A stretch of DNA of 64,000 bases from Acidobacteriaceae bacterium (GTDB lineage Bacteria; Acidobacteriota; Terriglobia; Terriglobales; Acidobacteriaceae), in the NCBI GenBank assembly GCA_025462735.1, contig JAOAPC010000024.1:310001-374000 (forward strand), in the 5' to 3' direction. Under the pieces are notes generated by a model. The model worked only from the letters and a program-made list of their open reading frames with translations. It ran no database searches and had not been told where the DNA came from. A program made the translations under genes and the position numbers. Positions 34,912 to 43,391 of this stretch are shown here, in pieces; position 1 is the first letter of the stretch, and each line of letters begins with the position of its first letter.

Positions 34912-35604
34912 ATGCCGCCACGCGTGGGGAAGCGCCGTGAAAAAAGAATTGCAACCGTCCACCCCATTCGGTTGTGGGGAATGGACTCGAGGGGGCGGCC
35001 TTTCATAGAGGCGGCCTCTACCTTAGACGTCAGCGGCAAGGGCGCTAGGGTAAAAGGCGTCAAGGTAAAGCTCGCGGTTGGTGATGTTGTCGGTCTCTCC
35101 TCCGGCGGGCAGAAGGGCAAGTTTCGGGTAGTTTGGGTTGGGCAAGCAGGCACACCAGAGGCGTGCAACGTCGGCCTACAGAGCTTGGAGTTTAAAAAAC
35201 ACCTCTGGGAGCTGAAACTTCCTGACAGTAGCTTCGACACCTACACGCGTCCGCCGCAGCGCGAACATCGCCTGTTGACCCGCTTGAAGTGTTCTCTCTC
35301 GGTCGAAGTACGTTCCGATGGCGCGGACAAACAAGTGTGGGCATTCATTAAAAACATCAGCATGGGAGGCTGCTATGTTGCAATGGCGACGCCGTTGCCA
35401 GTGGAAGCTAAGCTAAGGATCGCCTTGTGGTTGGACGACGAAACCAAGATCTGGGCAGATGGAATCGTAATTAGCAGTCACCCAGCTTCTGGAATGGGAA
35501 TTAAATTTCTTGCGTTAAGCCGTAAGAATTTGGACGCCCTCGAGCAGTTTTTGAAACTCTCATCCGACCCGGTCAACCCCTCGTCGGTGCCGGTCGATTC
35601 GTAG
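34912..35604 (+). CDS. Tandem PilZ-domain protein
   Basis: This 230-residue protein carries two PilZ-like beta-barrels. The first (about 5-110) has an Arg-rich start (KRREKR) and DVSGKGARV. The second (about 115-215) has REHRLLTRLKC, NISMGGCYV and GMGIKFLALS. PilZ domains often bind cyclic di-GMP through RxxxR and D/NxSxxG; the second domain keeps both elements (RLLTR, NISMGG) and the first has a less regular set, so one active and one degenerate site is possible. GTG at 34843 is an alternative start. No signalling partner is adjacent. Confidence 0.8.
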   Translation: MPPRVGKRREKRIATVHPIRLWGMDSRGRPFIEAASTLDVSGKGARVKGVKVKLAVGDVVGLSSGGQKGKFRVVWVGQAGTPEACNVGLQSLEFKKHLWELKLPDSSFDTYTRPPQREHRLLTRLKCSLSVEVRSDGADKQVWAFIKNISMGGCYVAMATPLPVEAKLRIALWLDDETKIWADGIVISSHPASGMGIKFLALSRKNLDALEQFLKLSSDPVNPSSVPVDS

Positions 35605-35705
35605 CACGTCTGCTTCCCCGATCAAAACTTTCACCAGACGCTATTGCAAAATTGCCAGCATTTTTAGCCTGCACCCTTGTGCAGCATGTTCAGGGATTAC
35701 TCCGG

Positions 35706-36101
35706 TTAGCTCGCGTTCGTCGTAACCGTTGCGTTCTTTGGCCTTTTCCCGCTTGAGGGGTTGAAGTACATTGCGAAAGAAAAACCCGGAAGAACAATCG
35801 GCACTGAGTACTCTGCCTCAAAATAGAGGATGACGTTCTTTCCATAGCCGTCGCGCAGCACCGTTACCTGATCAGGCGAGAGCGTTGTACCGTATTGCGC
35901 AGCCTTGCGCAGAATCGTGTCGCGGAGATCTGCGTCACTGCCGATGTCACTTACCCCAATACGCATCCCGAGCTGCGTCGCCATCTGTTTCATGTCATCT
36001 TTTAGTTCGATGTCGGCGAGCTCACAAGCGCCAATTTGCCAGAATGCGCTGAACAGCACATAAAAGGCGGCCAATCCTAAAATAATTTTAATTTTCTTCA
36101 T
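35706..36101 (-). CDS. Small exported or anchored protein of unknown function
   Basis: This 131-residue protein has an N-terminal hydrophobic anchor (MKKIKIILGLAAFYVLFSAFW). A charged helix follows, then a beta-rich end (VILYFEAEYSVPIVLPGFSFAMYFNPS). It looks like an envelope protein with a periplasmic domain, and I do not recognise a family. It lies between a PilZ gene and a decayed response regulator; no link between them is implied. Confidence 0.6.
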   Translation of the reverse strand: MKKIKIILGLAAFYVLFSAFWQIGACELADIELKDDMKQMATQLGMRIGVSDIGSDADLRDTILRKAAQYGTTLSPDQVTVLRDGYGKNVILYFEAEYSVPIVLPGFSFAMYFNPSSGKRPKNATVTTNAS

Positions 36102-36206
36102 GGCACATCTACCTGAAATGCCCGCAGGGAGGCTCTCTTTGTCCTTCGGGGTTGTGTCGGCGATTAAAAGCCAGGAAAACTAATCCTGGTCTTCTACCCA
36201 TAATAG

Positions 36207-36672
36207 TTACTCTAGGTGGGCAGTCAACGTTACGCTCGTACCGGGCAAAACTGAAGACGGCGGCCTCTTATCCTCGCCGTTGGTCCAGAAAATGAAGAGA
36301 TCAGTCGCGCTATGCTCTGCTATGTCTTTAGGGAGTGGACATGCTAGAAGTTCTGGCATGTCCGTTGGCTTTGCAATCCCGCATCGGCCCCTTCCGCTTC
36401 CCACCTGCAAAGCAAATCAGGAAAACCGCTGACAACTAAGGTCCCGGGCTCTACGGCCTGCTGTTTGGCGGCCCGGACGACAGTCGTAACCTCCGGCTGG
36501 AGTTTCAAGGCTAAGGTCGGTTAACACGAGATCAAAACTGGTCCGGCGAGAATTGTTTTAGGGGCGTCGACAGACGAAACCGATCTACATCGAGCCCTTC
36601 TGATTTCAGAACCAGCCCGAGGGTAATCAGGATATTTGGCTCGTCATCAACCACCAAAGCTTTCAATGCCAT
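36207..36672 (-). pseudogene. Decayed response-regulator receiver gene
   Basis: Reading left from an ATG at 36672, the frame starts as a receiver domain (MALKALVVDDEPNILITLGL) and stops at 36532 after 46 codons. The next segment continues in a second frame (FDLVLTDLSLETPAGGY, the phosphoacceptor Asp strand). The third continues in another frame with the conserved lysine region AKPTDMPELL near 36345-36375. The three pieces together follow the order of a CheY-like domain (DD pair, Asp, Lys). At least two frameshifts and a stop break it, so it is a pseudogene. The piece down to 36207 has no clear match. Confidence 0.75.
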
Positions 36673-36827
36673 GGCCTAGCTCTCGTAAGCAGAGGACATT
36701 TTGGCACCGACATTTGTGGAGTCTTATGACCGGAATCCCCGGTCCAGAGCCGGGTTCGTCTGTTTTTCGATCCACGGTGCTATACCACAGGTAGATAGAA
36801 ACCGAAGTAGACGGGCGTCGTAGCGCT

Positions 36828-37556
36828 TTACTGTTTGAGTTCTTGCAACTTTGCAGAGGCCATTTGTCCGGCTTCGCTCTGCGGGGCTTCTTTCTGGATC
36901 TGCTCGTATTGTTTCTTCGCGTCAACTGTCATGCCAGCGGCCTGGTAAGTTTCCGCCAACTCGATCTCGGCGGTCGCCTTGCTGACGGTGTGTGAAGGCT
37001 TGTCCATGATTTGTTTGTAGAGATCGACTGCTTCTTTGGTCCGGTTGGTGTCGCGATACACACCGGCCAAAGCCAGCTTCGCTAACGCGGATAGGTCCCG
37101 GTTGCGGTAACCGGCGACAGTTTTGAGCTCACGTTCCGCCGCCGCATTATCCCCCAGTGCAGCAGAACTCACGCCCAAAAAATAGCGCGAGAAATCGGCA
37201 ACATGGGTGTGGGGATATTTATCTACCAGTGACTGAAATTGTTTGTGGGCCTCAGTCGCGCGTTCCTTACCCGATACAAAGCTCGGGTAGTCAGGTTGAG
37301 CCGGCATTCCCGCGGCGCGGACCGGCGTATCCATGGTCTGAAGGGCTTTCCCGAAATCAGCGCTGGCTCTCTCGTCCTGCCGCTCGGTGTAGTACCAGCC
37401 TCCCACAACCGCCGCAATAACAACAGCCAGCACAAGGCCGGCAATGATCATCTTGTTTTTGTGCTCGACAGTCCAATGGACGGTCTGTTCGGCGGCGTGA
37501 ATGGTGGCCCGGCTAAACCGGTCTTGTTTAAGTTGATGACGAGCTTCGGCGCGCAC
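36828..37556 (-). CDS. YfgM-like tetratricopeptide-repeat membrane protein
   Basis: This 242-residue protein has a basic cytosolic head, one transmembrane segment (about 35-57; MIIAGLVLAVVIAAVVGGWYY) and a periplasmic TPR-like helical domain (about 90-240; repeats such as HVADFSRYFLGVSSAALGD and KLALAGVYRDTN). YfgM relatives act at the Sec translocon as periplasmic chaperone partners; that role is known for the family and inferred here. It starts with GTG at 37556 after AGAAGGG. It is followed closely, and perhaps co-transcribed, by nothing obvious; dksA lies upstream. Confidence 0.85.
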   Translation of the reverse strand: MRAEARHQLKQDRFSRATIHAAEQTVHWTVEHKNKMIIAGLVLAVVIAAVVGGWYYTERQDERASADFGKALQTMDTPVRAAGMPAQPDYPSFVSGKERATEAHKQFQSLVDKYPHTHVADFSRYFLGVSSAALGDNAAAERELKTVAGYRNRDLSALAKLALAGVYRDTNRTKEAVDLYKQIMDKPSHTVSKATAEIELAETYQAAGMTVDAKKQYEQIQKEAPQSEAGQMASAKLQELKQ

Positions 37557-37625
37557 TAATTACCCTTCTGCTTGTATGAGATTCGGAGGCTCTAGTCTAT
37601 CAGCAATTCCGGAGCGTCAAAAAGG

Positions 37626-37994
37626 TTAGCGCGACGCTTCTTCCAGAATGCCTTTTTCCAGCTTTTCCTGACACTCAATGCAGTGGCGGGTCCAGGGCAC
37701 GGCTTCCAGCCGCTTGGGATTGATCTCTTTGCCGCAGGAGATGCACTCACCGAAACTTCCGTCGCGAATGCGGGCAAGTGCGTTCTCGACCATCATCAAC
37801 AACTGGCGATCATTATTGCTCTGATGAAATAAGAACTCTTTGTTGTAAGAACTGGCAGCCTTGTCGGCAATATCCTGGGCCACGTCCTCATCGGCGGTTC
37901 GGCCGTCTTGTTGAGTACGGGAGACGGCGCGGCGTAATTCCTGCTGCCGGGTCTCCAGCCGCTTCTTGAAAGATTCCAACTTCTTCTTGTCCAT
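37626..37994 (-). CDS. dksA: DksA/TraR-family zinc-finger regulator
   Basis: This 122-residue protein has a long N-terminal coiled coil (about 1-75) and a C-terminal four-Cys zinc finger, CISCG...CIEC. DksA-like proteins enter the RNA polymerase secondary channel and tune transcription with ppGpp. The coiled-coil tip has no DxxDxA motif that I can read with certainty, so the exact subgroup is open. It lies 70 bases upstream of the YfgM-like gene on the same strand and may share its transcript. Confidence 0.88.
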   Translation of the reverse strand: MDKKKLESFKKRLETRQQELRRAVSRTQQDGRTADEDVAQDIADKAASSYNKEFLFHQSNNDRQLLMMVENALARIRDGSFGECISCGKEINPKRLEAVPWTRHCIECQEKLEKGILEEASR

Positions 37995-38008
37995 CGGTGC
38001 GTTTCCAA

Positions 38009-38435
38009 ACTGAAGCCCGCTACTCTTCGCGGGCTTCGACAGCCAAACGGGAATAATATGCGCCTAATTTAAGATGCGTCAACTGTGGGAAAGGCTTCAG
38101 GAGAAGTGTAAGGGTTGTAGACCGACCGGCGTGCCAAATCATGAGCTTTCATCCTACGCGCAGTCGTCGTTCGCCGACCCAAGACCGTCATCCTGAGCGA
38201 GCTCGCCGTTCGTCGACCCAACACTGTCATCTTGAGCGAAGTTGTCGTTCGCGTAGCGAACGTCAACGCAGTCGAAGGACCTATGGAATTTTCTGTAGCT
38301 TCAGACAAGTCGGAGGGAGTTCTTACTGAAACGGATTGGGAAAGAATTCCCACTGGCCTTCCTACCCTCACAAAAGTGCAGGGGTCCTTCGACTCCGCAG
38401 CACGATTCGCGAAAAAGCGAATCGTGCTGCTCCGC
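38009..38435. repeat. Dispersed-repeat array between dksA and tyrS
   Basis: There is no credible gene here. Two roughly 39-base tandem units, each holding CGTTCG(C/T)CGACCCAA and GTCAT(C/T)(C/T)TGAGCGA, lie at about 38163-38240. A CCTTCGACTCCGC repeat near 38386-38398 is interrupted by a perfect 14-base hairpin (arms 38397-38410 and 38417-38430) before it resumes as TCCGCTCAGGATGAC. The interruption looks like a small palindrome inserted into an older repeat. Confidence 0.8.
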
Positions 38436-39758
38436 TCAGGATGACATTGCTGGGGAAGGCTGCCACGTTAGCACCGCAACTTTCACTCGCTTGCCTACTC
38501 TCAACGTTAACCGCGAGTTTGAGTTCTCAAATCGGGTAAGAATTCTGGGCCTGTGTTCCACACTATCAAATACTCTTACCGCACCTTGTTTCAGCTTCCT
38601 GGCCGCGTCGGTGGCAGAATCTGCCAGGCCACAAATGACTAAAAGGCGGTCCAGGCGAACACCTAAGTCGACTGGGCCCATCCCAGGGGCACGGAATCCT
38701 ACGAAGCCGTCGGACGACAATTCCAAATCTTCCTGTGACCAAGCGACTTCTGCGTAATTGACGAATATCTCCTCCACGCTTTCCGGCACTTCATCCTTCT
38801 GAAATTGTTTCGCCCAGTCCTCCGCCGCTTTTGTCGCGGCTTCCTCCGAGTGAAAATCCTTCACAATCCTCGCCGCTAGATCCTTCTTGGCCTGCATCGG
38901 ATGCGACTGTCGTTTCATACGCTCGATCTCCGTCATCTGTACGTCTGTGAGCAGTTCGTAATAGCGCCACATCATTTCATCGGAGATCGACATCAGCTTG
39001 CCGTACATCTCAAGCGGCGGCTCTTTAATTCCAATCGCGTTTCCGTAGGACTTCGACATCTTCTGCACGCCACCCAGCCCTTCGAGGATGGGCATAGTCA
39101 GCACAACCTGCGATTCCTGGCCATAACTGCGTTGCAATTCCCGCCCAACGAGCAGATTAAATTTTTGATCTGTCCCGCCAAGTTCGACATCCGCCTTCAG
39201 CATGACTGAGTCGTATCCCTGCGCCAGCGGATACAAAAGCTCGTGTAATGCGATCGGCTTTTCCTCGTGAAAGCGTTTGTGAAAATCCTCTCGCTCGAGC
39301 ATCTGTGAAACTGTAGTCTTGGCCGCCAGTTTGATCCAATCGGCCGATTTCATCTTTTCAAACCACTCGTTGTTGAAACGGACTTCGGTCGTGCGCGGCG
39401 AGAGGATTTTGTACACCTGTTCCATGTAGGTTTTCGCGTTACGCATCAGTTCTTCAGCGCTGAGTGATGGTCGCGTAGCGGACCGGCCGGTGGGGTCGCC
39501 GATCATGCCGGTAAAATCGCCAATTAGAAAAATGACCGTATGCCCGAGGTCCTGAAAATGTTTTAGTTTCCGCAGCAGGACGGTGTGGCCGAGATGTAGG
39601 TCGGGTGCAGTCGGATCGAAGCCGGCTTTGACCCGAAGCGGCTTACCGGCCGTACGAGACTTTTCCAGCTTCTCTCGAAGCTCAGACTCCTTCACAATTT
39701 CCGAGGAGCCTTTTTTTATGTAAGTTAATTGTTCGTCAACCGGAGCGAAGGTCGGCAT
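38436..39758 (-). CDS. tyrS: Tyrosyl-tRNA synthetase
   Basis: This 440-residue class I enzyme charges tRNA-Tyr. HLGH (the HIGH box) lies in the segment [15 protein letters not shown] lies in [10 protein letters not shown], and a C-terminal S4 RNA-binding domain follows (about 365-430; [13 protein letters not shown]). The form with an S4 domain and this KMSKS context fits the TyrZ-like lineage. The ATG at 39758 (MPTFAPV) is chosen because the upstream eight residues are not family-like. It is followed downstream by the repeat array. Confidence 0.95.
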   Translation of the reverse strand: MPTFAPVDEQLTYIKKGSSEIVKESELREKLEKSRTAGKPLRVKAGFDPTAPDLHLGHTVLLRKLKHFQDLGHTVIFLIGDFTGMIGDPTGRSATRPSLSAEELMRNAKTYMEQVYKILSPRTTEVRFNNEWFEKMKSADWIKLAAKTTVSQMLEREDFHKRFHEEKPIALHELLYPLAQGYDSVMLKADVELGGTDQKFNLLVGRELQRSYGQESQVVLTMPILEGLGGVQKMSKSYGNAIGIKEPPLEMYGKLMSISDEMMWRYYELLTDVQMTEIERMKRQSHPMQAKKDLAARIVKDFHSEEAATKAAEDWAKQFQKDEVPESVEEIFVNYAEVAWSQEDLELSSDGFVGFRAPGMGPVDLGVRLDRLLVICGLADSATDAARKLKQGAVRVFDSVEHRPRILTRFENSNSRLTLRVGKRVKVAVLTWQPSPAMSS

Positions 39759-39770
39759 GGTCAAGATTAT

Positions 39771-39825
39771 TGCAGATTTCAAGTAGATTTCAGATTTTCG
39801 GATTGCAGATTTCAGATTGAAGATC
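39771..39825. repeat. AT-rich repeat left of the four-helix bundle gene
   Basis: Copies of GCAGATTTCA-type words (about 10-16 bases each) run together here. The same words appear in the opposite orientation at 40238-40272, on the other side of the four-helix bundle gene, so the gene is bracketed by an imperfect inverted repeat. Confidence 0.75.
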
Positions 39826-39836
39826 GACGAGTGATG

Positions 39837-40235
39837 CTATCGCGTGCGCTGGTTCGGCACGTGGCTTGGCTCTCCAGTTCCCTTGGCTGTGCGGAGAGAA
39901 GCAACAAAGATTGAGACCAACTCGTTCGACTCTTTCAGGAGAGGATCGAATTTTTCACGGGATGCGATTCCGGATTCCACAAGGAGCTCAAGCCAAAATA
40001 AACTCTCGTCCGCTTCTTCGAGAACGATCCCCATTTTTGAAATGAAATCAGCAGAAGAACGGGCGCGGCATACCGAACGATAATTCGCAGCCACGGACGT
40101 AGCTGACCTCAACAGTTGGTGGCAGATAATGCGAGACTCTTCATTTCTGGGAATCGTGTGACAACAACGAATAATAAGCAGCGCAAACCGCTTTGTGCGA
40201 TCTCTTAATATCTGCGAATTCGTCGCTGGCGGCAT
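39837..40235 (-). CDS. Four-helix bundle protein (Avd / 23S intervening-sequence protein family)
   Basis: This 132-residue all-helical protein has the family signature CHQLLRSATSVAANYR followed by DFISKMGIVLEEADES and WLELL. The family includes the accessory protein Avd of diversity-generating retroelements and the small proteins encoded in 23S rRNA intervening sequences. No reverse transcriptase, variable region or rRNA lies nearby. The ATG at 40235 is preferred because nine extra residues upstream are encoded by the flanking repeat itself. The gene sits between AT-rich inverted repeats (39771-39825 and 40238-40272). Confidence 0.88.
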   Translation of the reverse strand: MPPATNSQILRDRTKRFALLIIRCCHTIPRNEESRIICHQLLRSATSVAANYRSVCRARSSADFISKMGIVLEEADESLFWLELLVESGIASREKFDPLLKESNELVSIFVASLRTAKGTGEPSHVPNQRTR

Positions 40236-40237
40236 AG

Positions 40238-40272
40238 GAAATCTGCAATCTGCAATCTTCAATCTGCAATTT
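40238..40272. repeat. AT-rich repeat right of the four-helix bundle gene
   Basis: It is built from AATCTGCAATCT words, the reverse complement of the words at 39771-39825. It abuts the start of the four-helix bundle gene and touches the last bases of purN. Confidence 0.75.
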
Positions 40273-40891
40273 ACCGCTCCGGCAACCGATCCGAAGCAAT
40301 AATTTTGCGTCCGAGAATTTTAAATTCCCCATTCAGCACAAGGTTGATTGCTTCGCTGTAGGCGATGTGTTCTTGCTCGAGAATGCGCTCCGCCAGCGAT
40401 TGCTCATCATCAGTGTCAAGCACTGGAATGGCCTTCTGTAAGATGATCGGCCCATGGTCGAGCTCCTCGTCCACTAAATGCACGGTACAGCCGGCGATCT
40501 TGACGCCGTATGCAAATGCCTGTTCCTGCGCTTCGAGTCCAGGAAAAGCCGGCAGCAGGGACGGATGAATATTCAAAATGCGATGAGGGAATTGCTTCAC
40601 GAACCAGGGAGAGAGCAGGCGCATGTATCCGGCAAGGCAGACGAGATCAACCTTGTGCTGCTGCAGCGCGGCCACCACTTCACTGTCATGTTCTTCGCGG
40701 GCCTTGCCCTTGGAAGGGAACACCAGGGTTTCGATTCCCAGTTCTCGTGCCCGCGTAATCCCACCAGCGTCTTCACGATTCGAAATCACAATCGCGATTC
40801 TGGTATCAGAAATTTTCCCCGAAGCCACGGCTGTTGCAATCGCTTCGAAATTGGACCCGCGGCCGGAGAGGAGAATACCGAGATGTTTCAT
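40271..40891 (-). CDS. purN: Phosphoribosylglycinamide formyltransferase PurN
   Basis: This 206-residue enzyme transfers a formyl group from formyl-tetrahydrofolate in purine synthesis. The start ILLSGRGSNFEAI, the catalytic Asn-His segment LNIHPSLLPAF and TVHLVDEELDHGPII are diagnostic. The ATG at 40891 (MKHLGILLSGRG) is chosen over a longer GC-rich frame. Its stop lies in the repeat that bounds the four-helix bundle gene, so the repeat has reached the gene end but not broken it. Confidence 0.95.
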   Translation of the reverse strand: MKHLGILLSGRGSNFEAIATAVASGKISDTRIAIVISNREDAGGITRARELGIETLVFPSKGKAREEHDSEVVAALQQHKVDLVCLAGYMRLLSPWFVKQFPHRILNIHPSLLPAFPGLEAQEQAFAYGVKIAGCTVHLVDEELDHGPIILQKAIPVLDTDDEQSLAERILEQEHIAYSEAINLVLNGEFKILGRKIIASDRLPER

Positions 40892-41027
40892 GCAAGTAGG
40901 AGCCGCCGAACAACCTAAAGTCCGAGACACGCTTCAGTCAAAGCGACGTTCTGAGACTTCAGTGACATGCGGAGCTTCGCAAGACCATTTACATTTCAAG
41001 CATACCGGAATCCTGAGGTCATCATTC

Positions 41028-41771
41028 GTGCGCCTTTGCGGCCCTATCGTTTTTTTCTTTTTGTGGAGCGCAAGCCTGTTCGGCCAGACTTCGCAATCGC
41101 AAGCACCTCAGCTACCTCCAGCCCCTGTACCGAAGTCTGCCCATGAACAAGAGATTGAAAAGCAGGAGCAGTCTCAGCGCATGCTGGGCGTGATCCCAAA
41201 TTTTGGCACCACCAACCGGCAAGATGCGTCCCCACTCTCACCGCGAGCGAAGTTTCGCTTGTTTTACAAATCAGCATTTGATCCCGTGGAGCTCTCTGTA
41301 GTCGGATTGCAAGCCGCGGTCAGCCAGGCGGAAGACGAAATCCCAGAATACGGCCAGGGCGCGGCCGGTTTCGGAAAACGCTACGGTTCAACCTTGGCCG
41401 ACGAAGTTTCCAGCGGATTCTTCTCCAACTTCTTTTACCCAGTGCTACTGAAAGAAGACCCGCGGTATTTTCGTCTGGGCCGAGGTTCGGTTAAGCGCCG
41501 CCTCGGTCACGCGCTCATGCGGGAAGTCAACGGTCGAACTGATAAAGGGGGCCGCAGCTTTGCTTGGAACAATATTCTGGACGCATTTACTGCCGGCGGC
41601 CTTTCAAATGCTTATTATCCGCCGGCCGAACGCGGTTTTGGATTGACTATGAGCCGGAGTGCAATAGCGATTGGATATGGCAGCTTGGGAGGGTTGGCGG
41701 ATGAATTTTACCCTGAAGTTAGCCACTGGCTCTTTCACCGCCATGACAGGGCCGCGCCGCCGCATCAATGA
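41028..41771 (+). CDS. Exported protein of unknown function
   Basis: This 247-residue protein has a signal peptide (MRLCGPIVFFFLWSASLFGQ), a Gln/Pro-rich head (about 20-60) and a folded C-terminal region with KFRLFYKSAFDP, GRGSVKRRLGHALMREV and GGLADEFYPEV. GTG at 41028 is chosen because it puts the signal peptide first and GAGG lies before it; the longer frame runs through purN in another frame. I know related unnamed acidobacterial proteins and cannot give a function. Confidence 0.65.
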   Translation: MRLCGPIVFFFLWSASLFGQTSQSQAPQLPPAPVPKSAHEQEIEKQEQSQRMLGVIPNFGTTNRQDASPLSPRAKFRLFYKSAFDPVELSVVGLQAAVSQAEDEIPEYGQGAAGFGKRYGSTLADEVSSGFFSNFFYPVLLKEDPRYFRLGRGSVKRRLGHALMREVNGRTDKGGRSFAWNNILDAFTAGGLSNAYYPPAERGFGLTMSRSAIAIGYGSLGGLADEFYPEVSHWLFHRHDRAAPPHQ

Positions 41772-41777
41772 CCGGAG

Positions 41778-41987
41778 TTAGGCGCGCATTCCCGCCATTA
41801 GCGCAAGAAATAAAATCAGCGACAACAGGATTGCTCCCCAGGCGTTCGCGCGAACTAGTCTGTACGTAGCGGGCCAGGGGAACATGAGCACGTCAAACAC
41901 GGTAACCAGTCTTTCTGGCCAGAGCAGACCGGCAACTCCGAATGTTAGCGAGAGTTGCACAACTAGCAAGAGAAGCAGGTGGTTCAT
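41778..41987 (-). CDS. Short two-segment membrane protein
   Basis: This 69-residue protein has two hydrophobic segments (about 3-20 and 45-66) separated by a short polar loop. The ATG at 41987 begins at the first hydrophobic segment; the longer frame upstream adds 47 residues that look non-coding. It is too short to place in a family by eye. It is convergent with the preceding exported protein. Confidence 0.5.
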   Translation of the reverse strand: MNHLLLLLVVQLSLTFGVAGLLWPERLVTVFDVLMFPWPATYRLVRANAWGAILLSLILFLALMAGMRA

Positions 41988-42155
41988 TCCCGATGCTCCA
42001 ACGCGAAAAATGAAAAATAATTGACGATTGGGGTGCTGCTGGCATGAGTTTAGCTCAGGGTCGCTGAGGCGAGTCAATAGGAGATTTGGCGAACATGGTA
42101 CCGATAGTGCAAGCCTTGGGGAAGACAACGCCGCCGTTCTGTATTCTCTTGAAAT

Positions 42156-42521
42156 TTAGACAGTTGGATCTTCTTTCTTGGCCGTTCCGGCCAGCCAGCG
42201 AAAAAGCATATTCACAAGACTTAGAACGATGGCTCCCCAGAAGGCGGAGGCAAAGGTATCAACTCTGAATGAAGGAGACAATACCGCAGACGCTAGTTCC
42301 AGCATGAGCGCGTTGATCACGAACCAGAAGACGCCCAGAGTGAGAATAGTTAACGGCAGGGTGATGACCTTGAGCACCAGGCCGAGCGTGGCATTCACCA
42401 AACCGATAACAAGCGCGGCAATAAGCGCGGAAGCTATTCCAGTGACATGAAACCCACGCACCAGGTGCGCCACGACCTCGACGGCCAACGCGCTCAGTAG
42501 CCAGTTAATGAGAATCCGCAA
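42156..42521 (-). CDS. Phage-holin-family membrane protein (DUF360-like)
   Basis: This 121-residue protein has four hydrophobic segments and the family-like FWFVINALMLELASA and VNATLGLVLKVITLPL stretches. Despite the name, this family is common in bacterial chromosomes and is not evidence of a phage. Its role is not established. It stands alone on the minus strand, upstream of a divergent exported protein. Confidence 0.85.
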   Translation of the reverse strand: MRILINWLLSALAVEVVAHLVRGFHVTGIASALIAALVIGLVNATLGLVLKVITLPLTILTLGVFWFVINALMLELASAVLSPSFRVDTFASAFWGAIVLSLVNMLFRWLAGTAKKEDPTV

Positions 42522-42620
42522 GGTGATCCTCCAGCGTTCACACTATAAGCTTGCGCATGGACATCAGCAACAGTCGCGGCAGGCAATATTCGAACTAGGA
42601 AAGTAGTAGACTTTCGACTT

Positions 42621-43388
42621 ATGCCGAGAAGGCCAACCAGAGCTATGGCTGCATGGCTTTTCTTTTTTACCTTTGAACTTGCAGCCCTGAAGGTTTTCGC
42701 GCAGATGGTTGGCTCTCGTGATCTCACGTCCGGCTGGCGAGTGCCATCGGAACGCATTTCAGTTCCGCAAACCTGCGAGAAGCCGCGTTCTTCTCTCGCT
42801 GATGGCGAGGAGGCCAAGACCGGAGCTCCAACAAAAAAGAAGGAACTGGAGTTGACAATCGTGGAAACCTCCCCCGCGAAGCTTGAAATCGGGAATGATT
42901 TCAATGCAACGGTTCGACTGAAGAATGTGGGAGCAAAAGCGGTGCTCGTCCCGTCAGCTGCAGACGGCGAGCGAGCACTCCGGACATCCGCCGACGGAAC
43001 CGAAGAAAAATATGAGGTCGGCGACATATCGTTCCGTGTAATGACCGGCAAACAACACGGGATCCCGGTTTACTTGAATTCAGCCGGTGCGTTGTTCGCC
43101 GATCCAGACGACAAATCCAGCTATCTTTCACTCGAACCGGGGAATTGGCTGGAGATAAAACTGCACGCCAGAGTGGAGTGCGGATTGGAGAACTGCATGG
43201 GCGAAATCCAGCCCGATAACAAAGCAGTGCTGACCGCTTGGTGGTATCAGCGTGTCTTGACTCATCGCGTGAGCGGCTGTGACGAGACCCATGGGAGTTT
43301 CACGGTTCGCGAACTCGATTCGGCGCCGTTCACAGTTACAGTGAAGAGCCCATCGGCAAAGACCTCGGCTGTGGTCTGGGATCAATAA
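42621..43388 (+). CDS. Exported protein of unknown function
   Basis: This 255-residue protein has an N-terminal hydrophobic segment (about 8-28) and two beta-rich parts. The second, from about 70, contains LTIVETSPAKLEIGNDFN and RLKNVGAKAVLVPS, which resembles an immunoglobulin-like or surface-adhesion fold. Four cysteines lie in the latter half (ECGLENC, SGCDE). It ends three bases before the E1-beta gene. I do not recognise a family. Confidence 0.6.
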   Translation: MPRRPTRAMAAWLFFFTFELAALKVFAQMVGSRDLTSGWRVPSERISVPQTCEKPRSSLADGEEAKTGAPTKKKELELTIVETSPAKLEIGNDFNATVRLKNVGAKAVLVPSAADGERALRTSADGTEEKYEVGDISFRVMTGKQHGIPVYLNSAGALFADPDDKSSYLSLEPGNWLEIKLHARVECGLENCMGEIQPDNKAVLTAWWYQRVLTHRVSGCDETHGSFTVRELDSAPFTVTVKSPSAKTSAVVWDQ

Positions 43389-43391
43389 TCT

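Noticed and set aside
40623-41027. Longer start for the exported protein at 41028
   Set aside because: The extra 135 codons are the complement of purN and lack a signal peptide or ribosome site.
42156-42521. Phage-holin-family gene as evidence of a prophage
   Set aside because: This family is common in chromosomes and no other phage gene lies nearby.
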